NCBI GenBank assembly: GCA_900542555.1 | Contig: UQNU01000014.1 | Span: 1-40,478, forward strand | Reading direction: 5' to 3' | Length of the DNA: 40,478 bases | Source: an uncultured Collinsella sp. | Lineage (GTDB): Bacteria; Actinomycetota; Coriobacteriia; Coriobacteriales; Coriobacteriaceae | Shown: positions 33,303 through 40,478 of the stretch, piece after piece | Numbering within the stretch: the first letter of the stretch is position 1 | Layout of the letters: every line of letters begins with the position of its first letter | Program-made: the position numbers and the translations under genes | The notes under the pieces: generated by a model | Told to the model about the DNA's origin: nothing | Seen by the model: only the letters and a program-made list of their open reading frames with translations | The model's database searches: none

Positions 33303-34277
33303 CTATCCCCTCAGCGTCATAATCTCGTTGTACTTCATCATAACGATCCCCTCGTCGTACTCCCCTATGCGCGGCTTGTTGGCCACGCCATCGAGGTTGT
33401 TGACGATGAGCTCGATGTGGTCGCACCCGGACTCGTAGGCGTGCGGGTAACCTCCGCCGAAACGCGGATTCACCTCAGAGATGTAGTACTCACCGCCGAT
33501 ATAGAAAACGTCGATGTCGACCTGGCCCTTGAAGCCGGTCTCCCCCACAAACCTCTCGATCAGCTCGAAGAGCACGGGGTCCTTGAAGGAGACGGCCTTG
33601 TCGGTCTCGCCGGCACGCATCTTGAGCTTTTTTTTGGTGAAGATGGAGACGACCTTACCGCTGACAATGTCGACGTAGACATCGGCGCCGATCTCCTGGC
33701 CGTCCAGGAACTCCTGGATCATGAGCCCGTCGCCCTGGGCGAGCATAAGGTCGAGGTAATTGGCGTCCGAGACCTTGGAAATGGCGAGACTCGCGCTGCC
33801 CCTGGCGGGCTTCACGAACACGGGGAACCCGACCTCGCCGCATTCGAGGGCTCGGTGGAACTCGCCGCGGTCCATCCAGGAGCGTGCGCAGCGGTAGCCG
33901 TGGGAGGAGAGCCACTTGAACATCTCGAACTTGTCGAGCGCGAGCTCACAAAGGTCGTAGGAGGATCCGATGACCGTGGTCCCCACGGCCTCGAAACGAC
34001 CTGCGTTCTTCGCGAGCAGAGAGAGCTCGGGGTCGATGAGAGAGAGAACCCCTTTGACGTCGTTGTCTCTGCAGATCCCGAGTATGACGTCGAGGTATCC
34101 CTCGTCGGTCATACTCGGTACGATGAAGTGCTCGTCGGCCTCGTAGATGGCGGGTGCGTACTCACTCATGTCGGTAGCGAGCACTCTGCCGCGGCCCGCG
34201 AGCGAGCGCTTGAAGTACTGCACGACCTTATCGCGCGTTCCCGCGCTCAGGATGAGGATGTTGGTTCCGTTACTCAT
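33303..34277 (-). CDS. ATP-grasp enzyme, carbamoyl-phosphate-synthase-like
   Basis: 324 aa. A preATP-grasp domain (NILILSAGTRDKVVQYFKRS) is followed by the ATP-grasp core: FPVFVKPARGSASLAISKVS (Lys at the phosphate loop), LMIQEFLDGQEIGADVYVDI, and the Mg-binding VDIDVFYIGGEYYISEVNPRFGGGYPHAYE. It should form an amide or other acyl bond using ATP, most likely attaching an amino acid or similar group to an amino sugar of the repeat unit. Such genes recur in capsule clusters, but substrates are seldom known. It overlaps the priming transferase gene by 8 nt. Confidence 0.82.
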   Translation of the reverse strand: MSNGTNILILSAGTRDKVVQYFKRSLAGRGRVLATDMSEYAPAIYEADEHFIVPSMTDEGYLDVILGICRDNDVKGVLSLIDPELSLLAKNAGRFEAVGTTVIGSSYDLCELALDKFEMFKWLSSHGYRCARSWMDRGEFHRALECGEVGFPVFVKPARGSASLAISKVSDANYLDLMLAQGDGLMIQEFLDGQEIGADVYVDIVSGKVVSIFTKKKLKMRAGETDKAVSFKDPVLFELIERFVGETGFKGQVDIDVFYIGGEYYISEVNPRFGGGYPHAYESGCDHIELIVNNLDGVANKPRIGEYDEGIVMMKYNEIMTLRG

Positions 34278-34935
34278 CGGTTGCTTTCCCCCTTGCGATC
34301 TCGCGGGACCTGATTTCCGCGAAGTTGCCTTCAGTTGCGGCGGTATTGTCCGAGACGTCGCTGCGGCTCAGCGCCTTGCCGATCGTCCTCAGGAAGATGC
34401 GAACGTCATTGGCGAGGTCGATGCTCTCCACATACTCAACGTCGAGCTCAAAGCGCTCGCCCCACTTGAGGGAGTTGCGCCCGTTGACCTGCGCGAGGCC
34501 GGTGAGACCGGGTCGCACGCAGTGGCGGAGCCTCTCGCGGTCGTTGTAGTAGGGCAGGTACTCGACTAGAAGCGGCCTCGGCCCGATGATCGCCATGTCG
34601 CCCCTCACGATGTTGAACACCTCGGGCAGCTCGTCCAGACTCGTGGAGCGCAGCGCACGGCCGAACTTCGTCAAGCGCCGCTCGTCGGGCAGCAGGTTTC
34701 CGTCGGCGTCACGATCGTCGTTCATCGTGCGAAACTTATATAGGTTGAACACCTTCTCGTCGCGGCCGGGGCGCGGCTGGCGGAACAGCACAGGACTGCC
34801 CAGTTTTACGCGCACCAGAATTGCCACGATCGCCAGTACCCACCAGAAGAGAATGAGCAGGACAAGAGACAGACACAGGTCAATGACTCGTTTGCCATAT
34901 CGCTGATAGAACGTCTCGTTACCAATCCTACTCAA
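34270..34935 (-). CDS. Priming undecaprenyl-phosphate sugar phosphotransferase, PglC-like
   Basis: 221 aa, a short monotopic phosphoglycosyltransferase. One reentrant hydrophobic helix (VIDLCLSLVLLILFWWVLAI, about residues 16-36) precedes the catalytic region LGSPVLFRQPRPGRDEKVFNLYKFRTM, with the D-E pair seen as LRSTSLDELPEVFNIVRGDM, and GPRPLLVEYLPYY, PGLTGLAQVNGRN. It loads the first sugar-1-phosphate onto the lipid carrier at the inner membrane face. The neighbouring dehydratase and aminotransferase suggest a 4-amino-4,6-dideoxy-GlcNAc-type donor. The last 30 aa are an extra polar tail. Confidence 0.88.
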   Translation of the reverse strand: MSRIGNETFYQRYGKRVIDLCLSLVLLILFWWVLAIVAILVRVKLGSPVLFRQPRPGRDEKVFNLYKFRTMNDDRDADGNLLPDERRLTKFGRALRSTSLDELPEVFNIVRGDMAIIGPRPLLVEYLPYYNDRERLRHCVRPGLTGLAQVNGRNSLKWGERFELDVEYVESIDLANDVRIFLRTIGKALSRSDVSDNTAATEGNFAEIRSREIARGKATDE

Positions 34936-36181
34936 AACAACGCCTAATAACTTCGATGATTACGTCCTGCTGCTCGGGAGTCATCTTGTTGTCGGAGGGC
35001 AGGCAGAGACCACGATGGAAGATGTCAGCGCCCACATCCAAAGGCAAGCCATCTGTACCCGTTGCACCGCCGGAAATATACGCGTTGGTCTTAGCTCGAC
35101 CATTGCCCTCACGCGTCACGAAAGCATTCATGCGATAAATAGGCTGCATGTGCATAGGCTTCCATATTGGACGACCCTCGGCGTTAATGGCGGCAATAGC
35201 CTCAAGAGTATCGGTGGGGCAGCTCTTGCCAGGCACGCTTACGTAAAGTGCCTCACTCTCGCCTCGAACCTGTTTGCACATTGCGTCAGGATCTATTAGC
35301 AGGCAAGAAAGCCAGAAGTTAGGCTCACAAACGTTAGGGTCATAGGGGTTCATGCTCACCGGCAGACCCTTAAAGCCCTCTTTGTAACGCATGTAAATAG
35401 CCTTCTTTTGGGCAATATGCTCCTCCAGATACGGAATCTGGCCACGCACGACACCGGCAATTACATTGCTCATGCGATAGTTATAACCAAGCTCCTCATG
35501 CTGGTACCAAGGAGCGGCTTCGCGCGACTGGGTCGACCATTTGCGCGTTTTATCGGCTGCCTCTTTGCTATCAGTTAAAAGCATACCGCCAGCGGAACCG
35601 GTAATGATCTTATTGCCGTTAAAGCTAATGGCGCTGATGTCGCCAAACGTGCCAGTCTGACGACCCTTATACGTGGCGCCAAGTGACTCAGCAGCATCCT
35701 CAACAAGAACAGCCCCGTGCGCATCGCAAATTGAACGAAGCTCTTCGACTTTGCCAGGCGTTCCGTAAAGATGCGCCGCCACAACGACCTTTGCAGTCGG
35801 ATGCAGTTCGAAGGCCTTTTCAAGAGCGACAGGATCCATATTCCAAGTGTCACGCTCGGTATCAATAAAAACGGGAACACCGCCCTCATAAACAACCGGG
35901 TTCACCGTAGCGTCGAACGTCATATCGCTGCAAAGGACCTCATCCCCAGGCTTAATTCCAGCGAGTTTCATGGCAAGATGCAGCGCAGACGTACCGCAAG
36001 AAAGGGCGACGGCATAGCCGCAACCAATCTTATTGGCCATTTGTCGCTCGACTTCGTTGATATTCTCCCCTACCGTCGACATCCAGTTGGTCTCATATGC
36101 CTCGGTAATGTATTTGAGCTCATCGCCGTGCATGGTCGGCGAGCTTAGCCAAACCTTGTTCTCAAAGGGCTTGATATCCAT
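34928..36181 (-). CDS. DegT/DnrJ/EryC1 aminotransferase, PglE-like
   Basis: 417 aa, fold-type I PLP enzyme. SCGTSALHLAMKLAGIKPGD binds the cofactor phosphate, VEDAAESLGATYKGR is the family motif with the Asp that contacts the pyridine nitrogen, and the Schiff-base lysine is Lys191 in SFNGNKIITGSAGG. It probably adds an amino group at C4 of the UDP-4-keto-6-deoxy sugar made by the upstream dehydratase. It lies 15 nt after that gene and overlaps the priming transferase by 8 nt. Confidence 0.88.
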   Translation of the reverse strand: MDIKPFENKVWLSSPTMHGDELKYITEAYETNWMSTVGENINEVERQMANKIGCGYAVALSCGTSALHLAMKLAGIKPGDEVLCSDMTFDATVNPVVYEGGVPVFIDTERDTWNMDPVALEKAFELHPTAKVVVAAHLYGTPGKVEELRSICDAHGAVLVEDAAESLGATYKGRQTGTFGDISAISFNGNKIITGSAGGMLLTDSKEAADKTRKWSTQSREAAPWYQHEELGYNYRMSNVIAGVVRGQIPYLEEHIAQKKAIYMRYKEGFKGLPVSMNPYDPNVCEPNFWLSCLLIDPDAMCKQVRGESEALYVSVPGKSCPTDTLEAIAAINAEGRPIWKPMHMQPIYRMNAFVTREGNGRAKTNAYISGGATGTDGLPLDVGADIFHRGLCLPSDNKMTPEQQDVIIEVIRRCFE

Positions 36182-36196
36182 CGTGACTCCTTATCC

Positions 36197-38077
36197 CTAA
36201 TCGTTAAACTGCGGATGATATTTAGGTACAACCTCAGCGAGCACGGACTTAACCGTATCGTTATCCTTGTCGAGGCAGTTATGAAGCTTTTCAAGCTTGT
36301 CTTTGATCTCTTCCATCTTGTCGGCCTCGGCCGTAGAGATGCGAATCTCGGAGTGCTTGGTAGGCAGGAGCTGCTCGTTGTCCATAAGGAGCTCCTCGTA
36401 CATCTTTTCGCCAGGGCGCAGACCGACCTCTTTAATTTGGATATCTTTGCCAGGCTTAAGACCGCTTAGCGTAATAAGGTTGATGGCAAGGTCGTAGATC
36501 TTGACCGGCTCACCCATGTCCAGTACAAAAATCTCGCCGCCATGCGCCAGGGCGCCGGCAGTAATGACAAGCTTGCTGGCCTCCGGGATGGTCATGAAGT
36601 AACGAGTGATGTCCTTGTGCGTAATGGTGATAGGGCCACCCTCACGAAGCTGGCGCTTAAACAACGGAATAACCGATCCATGACTACCAAGAACATTACC
36701 AAAGCGAACAGCCGTAAAGATGGTCTTACTGTTTGCCGCGTAATACTGAACGATCATCTCGTCCATACGCTTGGTGGCACCCATTACGTTAGTGGGATTA
36801 ACCGCCTTATCGGTAGAAATCTGCACATAGTGGCTGCACTGGTACTTGTCAGCAAGACGCACGACGTTGAGTGTGCCAAAAACGTTATTCTCGATTGCCT
36901 CGCGGGCGTTGTGTTCCATAAGGGGAACGTGCTTGTGGGCTGCCGCGTGGAAAACAACTTGAGGATGGTACTTCTCAAAAACCTTGGTAATCGCTGGGAG
37001 ATGCGTAATGGAGCCGATATAGACTTGAATATCAGTGCCTTGATCATGAGCGGTCTTGATGATGTCGTGATACAGCTCGTAGGTAGTGTTCTCGTAAATG
37101 TCGAACAACACGATTTGCGCAGGCTTAGCCGGAAGCAGCTGGCGTACAAGCTCTGAGCCAATAGATCCGCCGCCGCCCGTGACTAAAATGCGCTTACCGG
37201 TAACGTAACCCATCTGGTTAAGATCAAGCGACTTCTCCTCGCGAGAAAGCAAGTCGCTGATCTCGACCTCACGAAGGGCAACCCTGCCTACACCATCCTG
37301 CGGAATATCGCGGACATTGGGGAGCGTAAGGACCCTAAGACCCGTCTTCATGCACAGGTCATAGATACGCTGACGCTCTTCATGCGTGGCGCTCGGAATT
37401 GCCACGACAATCTGCTCCGCTTCACAATCGTGCGCAATAGTAGGGATATCGGCGCAAGTACCGCAGACCTTTACGTCATGAATACGCAGGTTTTGCTTAT
37501 TGGGGTCATCGTCAACAACGGCAACCGGATCACCGATCATATCAGGGTCTCCGTTGAGCATACGTTTGATGGAGAGAGAGCCGGTCTCCCCTGCTCCTAC
37601 GATGAGCGTACGCGGGAGATGCGCATCGGAATTGCTTTTAAAGCGCCAGAGCTGGCTACCATATATTGCACGTATGGCAAAACGGCCGCCACCGCAAATA
37701 ATGAGGACGACAGCCCATGCCATAACGTCCTCACGAAGGGTCATGCCCTTGCCAAATAACACGTTAAAGATAACGTCGCCAATAACTGAGCTTACCGTTA
37801 CAGCAGCAACAATACGTCCAGCCTCGGAAATGCTTGCATAGCGCCACAAGCTGCTATACATATGGAAGAACCAAAAGACGACAACGTTAACAAGCGCAAG
37901 AACAAGAATAGCCGGACATGCACCGGCTGCCCCGTTGAGCGTCGCCCAATGCTGCGTTCCCCATGATGCGACAAACACGGCAATAAAAGTTGCCACAATA
38001 TCATATGCCATCAACGCATACGGTTCAAACGCACTCAACTTCCCTTTTTGCTTTGCGCTCTTAGATTTGGTGTTCAA
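36197..38077 (-). CDS. Membrane UDP-GlcNAc 4,6-dehydratase, PglF/CapD-like
   Basis: 626 aa from a TTG start (GGAAGAGAAG upstream). Four membrane segments occupy about residues 20-135. A CoA-binding-like Rossmann domain follows (RTLIVGAGETGSLSIKRML), then the catalytic short-chain dehydrogenase half: RILVTGGGGSIGSELVRQL, FHAAAHKHVPLMEHN, STDKAVNPTNVMGATKRMDE, with Met replacing Tyr before Lys as in retaining dehydratases. It makes the UDP-4-keto-6-deoxy-GlcNAc used by the aminotransferase. It is distinct from the soluble FnlA. It is the first structural gene after loaP. Confidence 0.9.
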   Translation of the reverse strand: MNTKSKSAKQKGKLSAFEPYALMAYDIVATFIAVFVASWGTQHWATLNGAAGACPAILVLALVNVVVFWFFHMYSSLWRYASISEAGRIVAAVTVSSVIGDVIFNVLFGKGMTLREDVMAWAVVLIICGGGRFAIRAIYGSQLWRFKSNSDAHLPRTLIVGAGETGSLSIKRMLNGDPDMIGDPVAVVDDDPNKQNLRIHDVKVCGTCADIPTIAHDCEAEQIVVAIPSATHEERQRIYDLCMKTGLRVLTLPNVRDIPQDGVGRVALREVEISDLLSREEKSLDLNQMGYVTGKRILVTGGGGSIGSELVRQLLPAKPAQIVLFDIYENTTYELYHDIIKTAHDQGTDIQVYIGSITHLPAITKVFEKYHPQVVFHAAAHKHVPLMEHNAREAIENNVFGTLNVVRLADKYQCSHYVQISTDKAVNPTNVMGATKRMDEMIVQYYAANSKTIFTAVRFGNVLGSHGSVIPLFKRQLREGGPITITHKDITRYFMTIPEASKLVITAGALAHGGEIFVLDMGEPVKIYDLAINLITLSGLKPGKDIQIKEVGLRPGEKMYEELLMDNEQLLPTKHSEIRISTAEADKMEEIKDKLEKLHNCLDKDNDTVKSVLAEVVPKYHPQFND

Positions 38078-38157
38078 AATAAGTTCTTCTCTTCCCTATT
38101 GATCCCGTTATCCCCGCCTCGGGGATCCCCCTTGCTCCGTTAAACAGTCGCCAACAG

Positions 38158-38712
38158 CTAGGCGATCGCCTTTTTAAGGTTTCGCATTACGCGCTGCTCG
38201 GCCGAAAGCACTGCAAGGCCAACGCGCGTAGTTACGCGTCGGCCGCATAGGTCGAGCTCCAGATAAGCAGTGCTCTTGCGTCTGTTAATGGTTTTGATAA
38301 GGCCTTCGTGGCCCAACAGCGGACCGCCCGTCACAATGACCTGGTCTCCGTCTTTTAGGGCCTCGCTCATGGGCACTACGCGGTCTCCCCTATGCGTAAA
38401 GCCGCCAATAAGCTGGACCTCTTCTTTTGCCAGCGGCACAAACTGACCGTCCTGGGCAAGCACCCGGGCAAAGTCGTCCATGCGCAGCAGATACTGTTGC
38501 ACGGTGCGGGGATCTGCCGTATCGCAGATAAGATATCCGGGAAAAAGCGGCTTGGTCGTATTGACCCATTCGCCGTGTACCTTGATCTCGGTTTGAAACT
38601 GGGGATAAAAGAGCTCCTGTATGGCGCCCGCTGGCACCACACGCTCGATGCGCTCGCGCACTACGTCTTCGCGACCGTTAATGACCTGAATCACATACCA
38701 CACGAGCACCAC
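38158..38712 (-). CDS. loaP: LoaP-type NusG paralogue (transcription antiterminator)
   Basis: 184 aa. The NGN domain (about residues 3-110) begins WYVIQVINGREDVVRERIER, contains FYPQFQTE and KPLFPGYLICDT; the KOW domain follows (DGDQVIVTGGPLLGHEGLIKTI, about 122-145). The start is a GTG at 38712 or one of the next GTGs. Specialised NusG proteins of this class suppress pausing and termination in long polysaccharide or metabolite operons, and LoaP recognises RNA hairpins in the leader. Here the leader (38713 to about 39150) has several strong hairpins, and the gene heads the operon it probably controls. Confidence 0.82.
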   Translation of the reverse strand: MVLVWYVIQVINGREDVVRERIERVVPAGAIQELFYPQFQTEIKVHGEWVNTTKPLFPGYLICDTADPRTVQQYLLRMDDFARVLAQDGQFVPLAKEEVQLIGGFTHRGDRVVPMSEALKDGDQVIVTGGPLLGHEGLIKTINRRKSTAYLELDLCGRRVTTRVGLAVLSAEQRVMRNLKKAIA

Positions 38713-38740
38713 CCCCTTGCTGTCTTACGTGTGGCTCACG

Positions 38741-38961
38741 GGGTTTGGGTATGGCTTCGCCAGGGCGCTTATGCGCGAAGGCGCTCCATATTCAAACCCT
38801 GAGCTCAGTCAGACAAGCACGTGGCTCTGCCCCACCGTGAACGGTATGTATAAGCGCAGTTGCTAGAGATGCGGCCGTGTATCGCAAAAAGACCGCATCT
38901 CCAGCTGGCTGCGTGCGAACCAGTCAAGCGGGAACAAAACTGGACCGCACGCAAACAGCTG
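38741..38961 (-). promoter_or_regulatory. Structured leader of the polysaccharide operon
   Basis: Three hairpins in succession: 38741-38799 (14-bp stem GGGTTTG..TATGG with two mismatches and an inner GC-rich hairpin), 38866-38901 (GAGATGCGG with CCGCATCTC) and 38902-38961 (CAGCTG outer stem enclosing GCGTGCG-aa-CCAGT paired with ACTGG-ac-CGCACGC). None is followed by a U-tract on the minus strand. They are candidates for the LoaP recognition element. Confidence 0.6.
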
Positions 38962-39157
38962 TAAAACTGCTTCTTATTGGCATGCATGCTATTAATTGCA
39001 TCATGGATTTACCCAATACAAATAAATAACGTTGCATGACTTCTTTATTGGAGCTCGTGGTGTTTCTGGCACCGCCGTTACGGCCGGATGCTGATCGACC
39101 CTGCGCTTTATGGCTTGCTGGACCCGTGAGCACAGTTGAACTCATGTAACGTTAGGT

Positions 39158-39163
39158 ATTCTA
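39158..39163 (-). promoter_or_regulatory. Possible -10 box of the polysaccharide operon
   Basis: On the minus strand TAGAAT at 39158-39163 with ATCAGT 18 nt upstream. It would give a leader of about 440 nt before loaP. Alternatives nearer the gene (around 39000) are weaker. Positions 39170-39434 are non-coding, with no gene I can support. Confidence 0.35.
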
Positions 39164-39434
39164 GCACAAGCTGATAACGAAACTGATTTGGGCTGCGTTG
39201 GACAACATATCGTTCATTTGACGTGCTTAAGGGGGTTGTTTTGGGATGTTGTTCACGTTGATGCAGGTTATTGGGGTGCTGGCGGTAATTAAGGGCGTTC
39301 CTGAAGCCCAAATGAAGCAGCGAGCAGCGCCGATAATCGCGTTTGTCTAACAAACTACGTACAGACATGGGAAATAAATTGTGCAACTTTTTGTTGGCGT
39401 AGCTGAGGATATGTGAGCGAGGCATTTTGACATG

Positions 39435-39465
39435 AAAAAAGGCCTTCGGAATTCCGAAGGCCTTT
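39435..39465 (-). terminator. Terminator of tRNA-Ala
   Basis: Perfect palindrome AAAGGCCTTCGG-AATT-CCGAAGGCCTTT (39438-39465), followed on the minus strand by six T. It starts 10 nt after the tRNA 3' end. Confidence 0.85.
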
Positions 39466-39475
39466 GTATTCACGA

Positions 39476-39551
39476 TGGTGGAGACGAGGGGGATCGAACC
39501 CCTGACCTCTTGACTGCCAGTCAAGCGCTCTCCCAGCTGAGCTACGCCCCC
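39476..39551 (-). tRNA. tRNA-Ala(GGC)
   Basis: A complete 76-nt tRNA with encoded CCA. The anticodon is GGC (loop CTGGCAG). The acceptor stem pairs GGGGGCG with CGTCTCC and includes the G3-U70 wobble, the alanine identity element. The 53 nt at its 5' side are identical to the truncated copy at 1-53. Confidence 0.95.
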
Positions 39552-39564
39552 GTTACGAGGAGAT

Positions 39565-39593
39565 ACTATAGGGGAAGACTTTCTTTGATGCAA
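39565..39593 (-). promoter_or_regulatory. Promoter of tRNA-Ala
   Basis: TTGCAT (39588-39593) and TATAGT (39565-39570) on the minus strand, 17 nt apart, about 14 nt upstream of the tRNA. Identical boxes precede the other tRNA-Ala copy. Confidence 0.8.
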
Positions 39594-39650
39594 GGACTTT
39601 TTTGGGTTGAATCTCTTACTTACGGGTTTTCCTGGGACGGTGGATAGACC

Positions 39651-40292
39651 TTACTTGTAGAGGTAAGCGATGGCGGTGCCGGTGTGGACTTGGATCGTGG
39701 CTGTTGACCTGACCACATTGCTGATGCCCGTGTCGGCCAACAAGCCCAGGGGGCTGTGATCTAGTTCCCACTCCAAGCCATGTTCGCTTACCACCGTCCC
39801 AGGGGCTATGGCGATGATGGAGAACGTCTTGCCTTCGGCACCTTCGATGGTCCACGATTCGCCTGCGCGAAGGATGCGAGCTACCACCTTGTCCTCGGCG
39901 ATCCAGATAGGGGCATCCTCGTAGCCTGCGAGCAACCCCAGCACGGAAAGGGCCATGTCGGGACGGCCACCGGTGGCGCAGGTCACAACCACTTCGGCAC
40001 CCGGCCAGCGACGGCGGACGGAATCGAGCGCCAGCGCCAGATCGGTATAGTCCTTGTACGGGTCGTGGCGCTCAACTTCAAAGTCGGTGGCGGCATCGAC
40101 CAACGCACGACCAGCGTCGCTCACCGTGTCGGCATCCCCCACATACACGTCACAGCTCAGGCCGGCGCCCAGCAGCGCGTCGAGCCCGCGGTCCACGGCG
40201 ACAACGTGGCCGCACTCCCCTGCTAGCCTATGCAACAGATCCGCGCTCGCCACCACGGGCGAGCCGCAGACCACTAATACCTTGCAAGCCAC
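39651..40292 (-). CDS. thiN: Thiamine diphosphokinase
   Basis: 213 aa from the GTG at 40292. It transfers pyrophosphate from ATP to thiamine to form thiamine diphosphate. The catalytic domain holds VAVDRGLDALLGAGLSCDVYVGDADTVS (the D-x-D metal site), DPYKDYTDLALAL and TGGRPDMALSVLGLL, all typical of this family; the C-terminal 80 aa form the beta-sandwich thiamine-binding domain (GLEWELDHSPLGLLADTGISN). It is a core metabolic gene, 8 nt downstream of the truncated HAD-like gene. Confidence 0.9.
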   Translation of the reverse strand: MACKVLVVCGSPVVASADLLHRLAGECGHVVAVDRGLDALLGAGLSCDVYVGDADTVSDAGRALVDAATDFEVERHDPYKDYTDLALALDSVRRRWPGAEVVVTCATGGRPDMALSVLGLLAGYEDAPIWIAEDKVVARILRAGESWTIEGAEGKTFSIIAIAPGTVVSEHGLEWELDHSPLGLLADTGISNVVRSTATIQVHTGTAIAYLYK

Positions 40293-40300
40293 AGCCTCGC

Positions 40301-40431
40301 CTATCCCTCAAACGAAAGCACGCGGGCCAGATCCAGGTCCTCATAGCTGTCGATAAAGATATCGCAGTTGGCGCGAACATCGTCGCGCTTCATGCGGCCA
40401 TGCGGGTCATAGATGCCCACGCGCTTAAAGC
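40301..40431 (-). CDS. 3' end of a probable HAD-family hydrolase
   Basis: The last 42 codons: KRVGIYDPHGRMKRDDVRAN, then CDIFIDSYEDLDLARVL to a TAG stop. The G-I-Y-D-P...F-I-x-S-Y-x-D-L pattern is common at the C-terminus of HAD-like phosphatases, where an A-x-A-G-F-x-x-V-G segment would precede it. The upstream part is cut off by the adapter at 40432. Identification is tentative. Confidence 0.5.
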
Positions 40432-40478
40432 CTGTCTCTTATACACATCTGACGCTGCCGACGAAGCTAGAAGTGTAG
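40432..40478. other. Nextera adapter contamination
   Basis: CTGTCTCTTATACACATCT (40432-40450) is the Tn5 mosaic end; GACGCTGCCGACGA (40451-40464) is the Nextera read-2-side tail; AGCTAGAA (40465-40472) occupies the i5 index position and, from memory, is the complement of index S515; GTGTAG begins the P5 primer. This is library artefact, not genome. Confidence 0.97.

Noticed and set aside
33240..34313. Plus-strand open frame of 357 codons opposite the ATP-grasp gene
   Set aside because: Shadow frame of a GC-rich gene, with no ribosome-binding site and no recognisable domain.
1..40431. CRISPR array
   Set aside because: No regularly spaced short direct repeats were seen; repeats present are palindromic or dispersed, and no cas gene is recognisable.

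Overview
The window reads as a contig from a gut Coriobacteriia genome, most likely Collinsella. The clues are moderately high GC, tRNA genes with TTGCAT-17-TATAGT promoters, a LoaP-type NusG paralogue heading a surface-polysaccharide operon, and the style of the small accessory genes. Genus is inferred from general resemblance; no 16S or other marker gene is present. The last 47 bases (40432-40478) are not genomic: they are Nextera adapter sequence with an index. The first 53 bases are the 5' part of a tRNA-Ala(GGC), and a complete copy of the same tRNA lies at 39476-39551, so the contig starts inside a repeat.

Layout. Positions 1-2130 hold tRNA-Ala, a 166-bp palindromic element, a frameshifted DUF559-like gene and tRNA-Val(CAC). 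Positions 2268-22430 form an accessory or defence island. It contains a DUF3825 protein, three toxin-antitoxin-like pairs (Fic/Doc, RelE/Phd, DUF3990/XRE), a decayed MNT-HEPN pair, a frameshifted AlbA_2/Schlafen regulator flanked by related palindromes, scraps of IS3 and IS256 transposases, a 745-aa membrane-anchored helical-repeat protein, an AIPR protein, the ruins of a type I restriction specificity gene with a recombinase fragment, a three-gene HEPN operon of unfamiliar composition, a type II Thoeris-like pair (macro plus TIR) and a KAP-family P-loop NTPase. Several genes here carry single-base frameshifts, so the island mixes intact and dying systems.

Positions 22595-39160 are one long minus-strand operon for a capsule or exopolysaccharide. 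It starts with a leader of about 440 nt rich in hairpins, then loaP, then a PglF-like dehydratase, a DegT aminotransferase, a PglC-like priming transferase, an ATP-grasp enzyme, a GT4 glycosyltransferase, fnlA, fnlB, an acetyltransferase, a second glycosyltransferase, a Wzy-like polymerase, a Wzx-like flippase, fnlC and ugd, ending at a strong hairpin terminator. FnlA, FnlB and FnlC together predict UDP-N-acetyl-L-fucosamine; PglF and the aminotransferase predict a 4-amino-4,6-dideoxy sugar; Ugd predicts UDP-glucuronate. The central block (about 26.7-29.8 kb) is visibly more AT-rich than its neighbours and separates fnlC from fnlAB, which suggests cassette exchange. LoaP probably keeps polymerase processive over the 16-kb unit.

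Positions 39435-40431 return to core genes: tRNA-Ala with its terminator and promoter, thiamine diphosphokinase, and the 3' end of a probable HAD-family hydrolase cut by the contig end.

The best candidates for an undescribed system are the HEPN/156-aa/membrane operon (16560-18590), the 745-aa membrane solenoid protein, and the directional 166-bp palindromic element present twice in opposite orientation.
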